Assembly (NCBI GenBank): GCA_046155605.1
Contig: JBJXFQ010000015.1
Span: 1-33,607 of the forward strand
Reading direction: 5' to 3'
DNA from: JAEUIZ01 sp046155605
Lineage (GTDB): Bacteria; Planctomycetota; Phycisphaerae; Phycisphaerales; UBA1924
DNA length: 33,607 bases
Each line of letters begins with the position of its first letter. Position 1 is the first letter of the stretch. A program made the position numbers and the translations under genes. Below are positions 33,520-33,607 of this stretch, piece after piece. Under the pieces are notes generated by a model that searched no databases, was not told the DNA's origin, and saw only the letters and a program-made list of their open reading frames with translations.

Positions 33520-33607
33520 CTACTCGAACTTCTTCGTCTCTTCCGGCAGCGTGGGCACCGTCGAATAGATGTTGTCCTTCCGCGTGCCGGGGTCCTTGTC
33601 CGCGCCC
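33520..33607 (-). CDS. C-terminal end of an unidentified protein (runs off the window)
   Basis: On the minus strand an open frame enters from the right edge and ends with TAG at 33,520-33,522. It reads ADKDPGTRKDNIYSTVPTLP then EETKKFE. The hydrophilic, Lys/Glu/Thr-rich composition and the hairpin beyond its stop codon make a real gene end likely. Twenty-seven full codons are too few to name it. Confidence 0.55.
   Translation of the reverse strand, partial: GADKDPGTRKDNIYSTVPTLPEETKKFE

Noticed and set aside
1..33607. tRNA, rRNA or CRISPR structures
   Set aside because: No cloverleaf, rRNA-like stretch or regularly spaced short repeats were noticed; the only tandem repetition is in protein-coding repeats.

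Overview
The window is a GC-rich chromosomal segment from a member of the Planctomycetota, most likely class Phycisphaerae. The evidence is a TIGR02999-type ECF sigma factor, secreted proteins ending in paired 'GC-type' dockerin-like modules, the paralogous DUF1549/DUF1553 and DUF1501 families, a planctomycete-type CxxCH domain protein, and an aminofutalosine (MqnE) step of menaquinone synthesis. Assignments come from reading the translations; no database search was run.

Region 1 (1-10,690) is accessory in character. At the left edge the start of an insertion-sequence transposase and a probable IS end touch the stop codon of an ECF sigma factor gene. Divergent from the sigma gene are five genes in a row (942-10,011). 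Each encodes a secreted protein whose last 61 residues are the same six-cysteine double dockerin-like module. What precedes the module differs: seven HAF repeats plus a right-handed beta-helix, two paralogues of about 14 WNG-type repeats each, a 282-residue unique beta-rich protein, and an 80-residue protein that is almost only signal peptide plus module. A decayed IS5-type transposase follows, so the cluster is flanked by IS sequence on both sides.

Region 2 (10,694-23,137, minus strand) is a flagellar basal body and hook operon. In transcription order it reads flgB, flgC, fliE, a 273-bp gap, fliF, fliG, fliH, fliI, fliJ, a MotE/FlbB-like gene, fliK, flgD, a TIGR02530-type gene, flgE, an unknown membrane protein, and fliL. 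Most junctions overlap or nearly so. A sigma-54-like -24/-12 element lies just upstream of flgB. The operon ends at fliL, directly before the IS scar.

Region 3 (23,237-27,044, minus strand) holds mqnE, a membrane-anchored cytochrome c/leucine-rich-repeat fusion and a Tat-exported NHL-type propeller protein, closely spaced. Divergent from these (27,178-31,958) are a DUF1549/DUF1553 cytochrome-like protein, a 59-residue Pmp3/YqaE proteolipid and a DUF1501 protein. An acidic amino acid/dicarboxylate symporter follows. A perfect 13-bp-stem hairpin and the C-terminal end of a convergent gene close the window.
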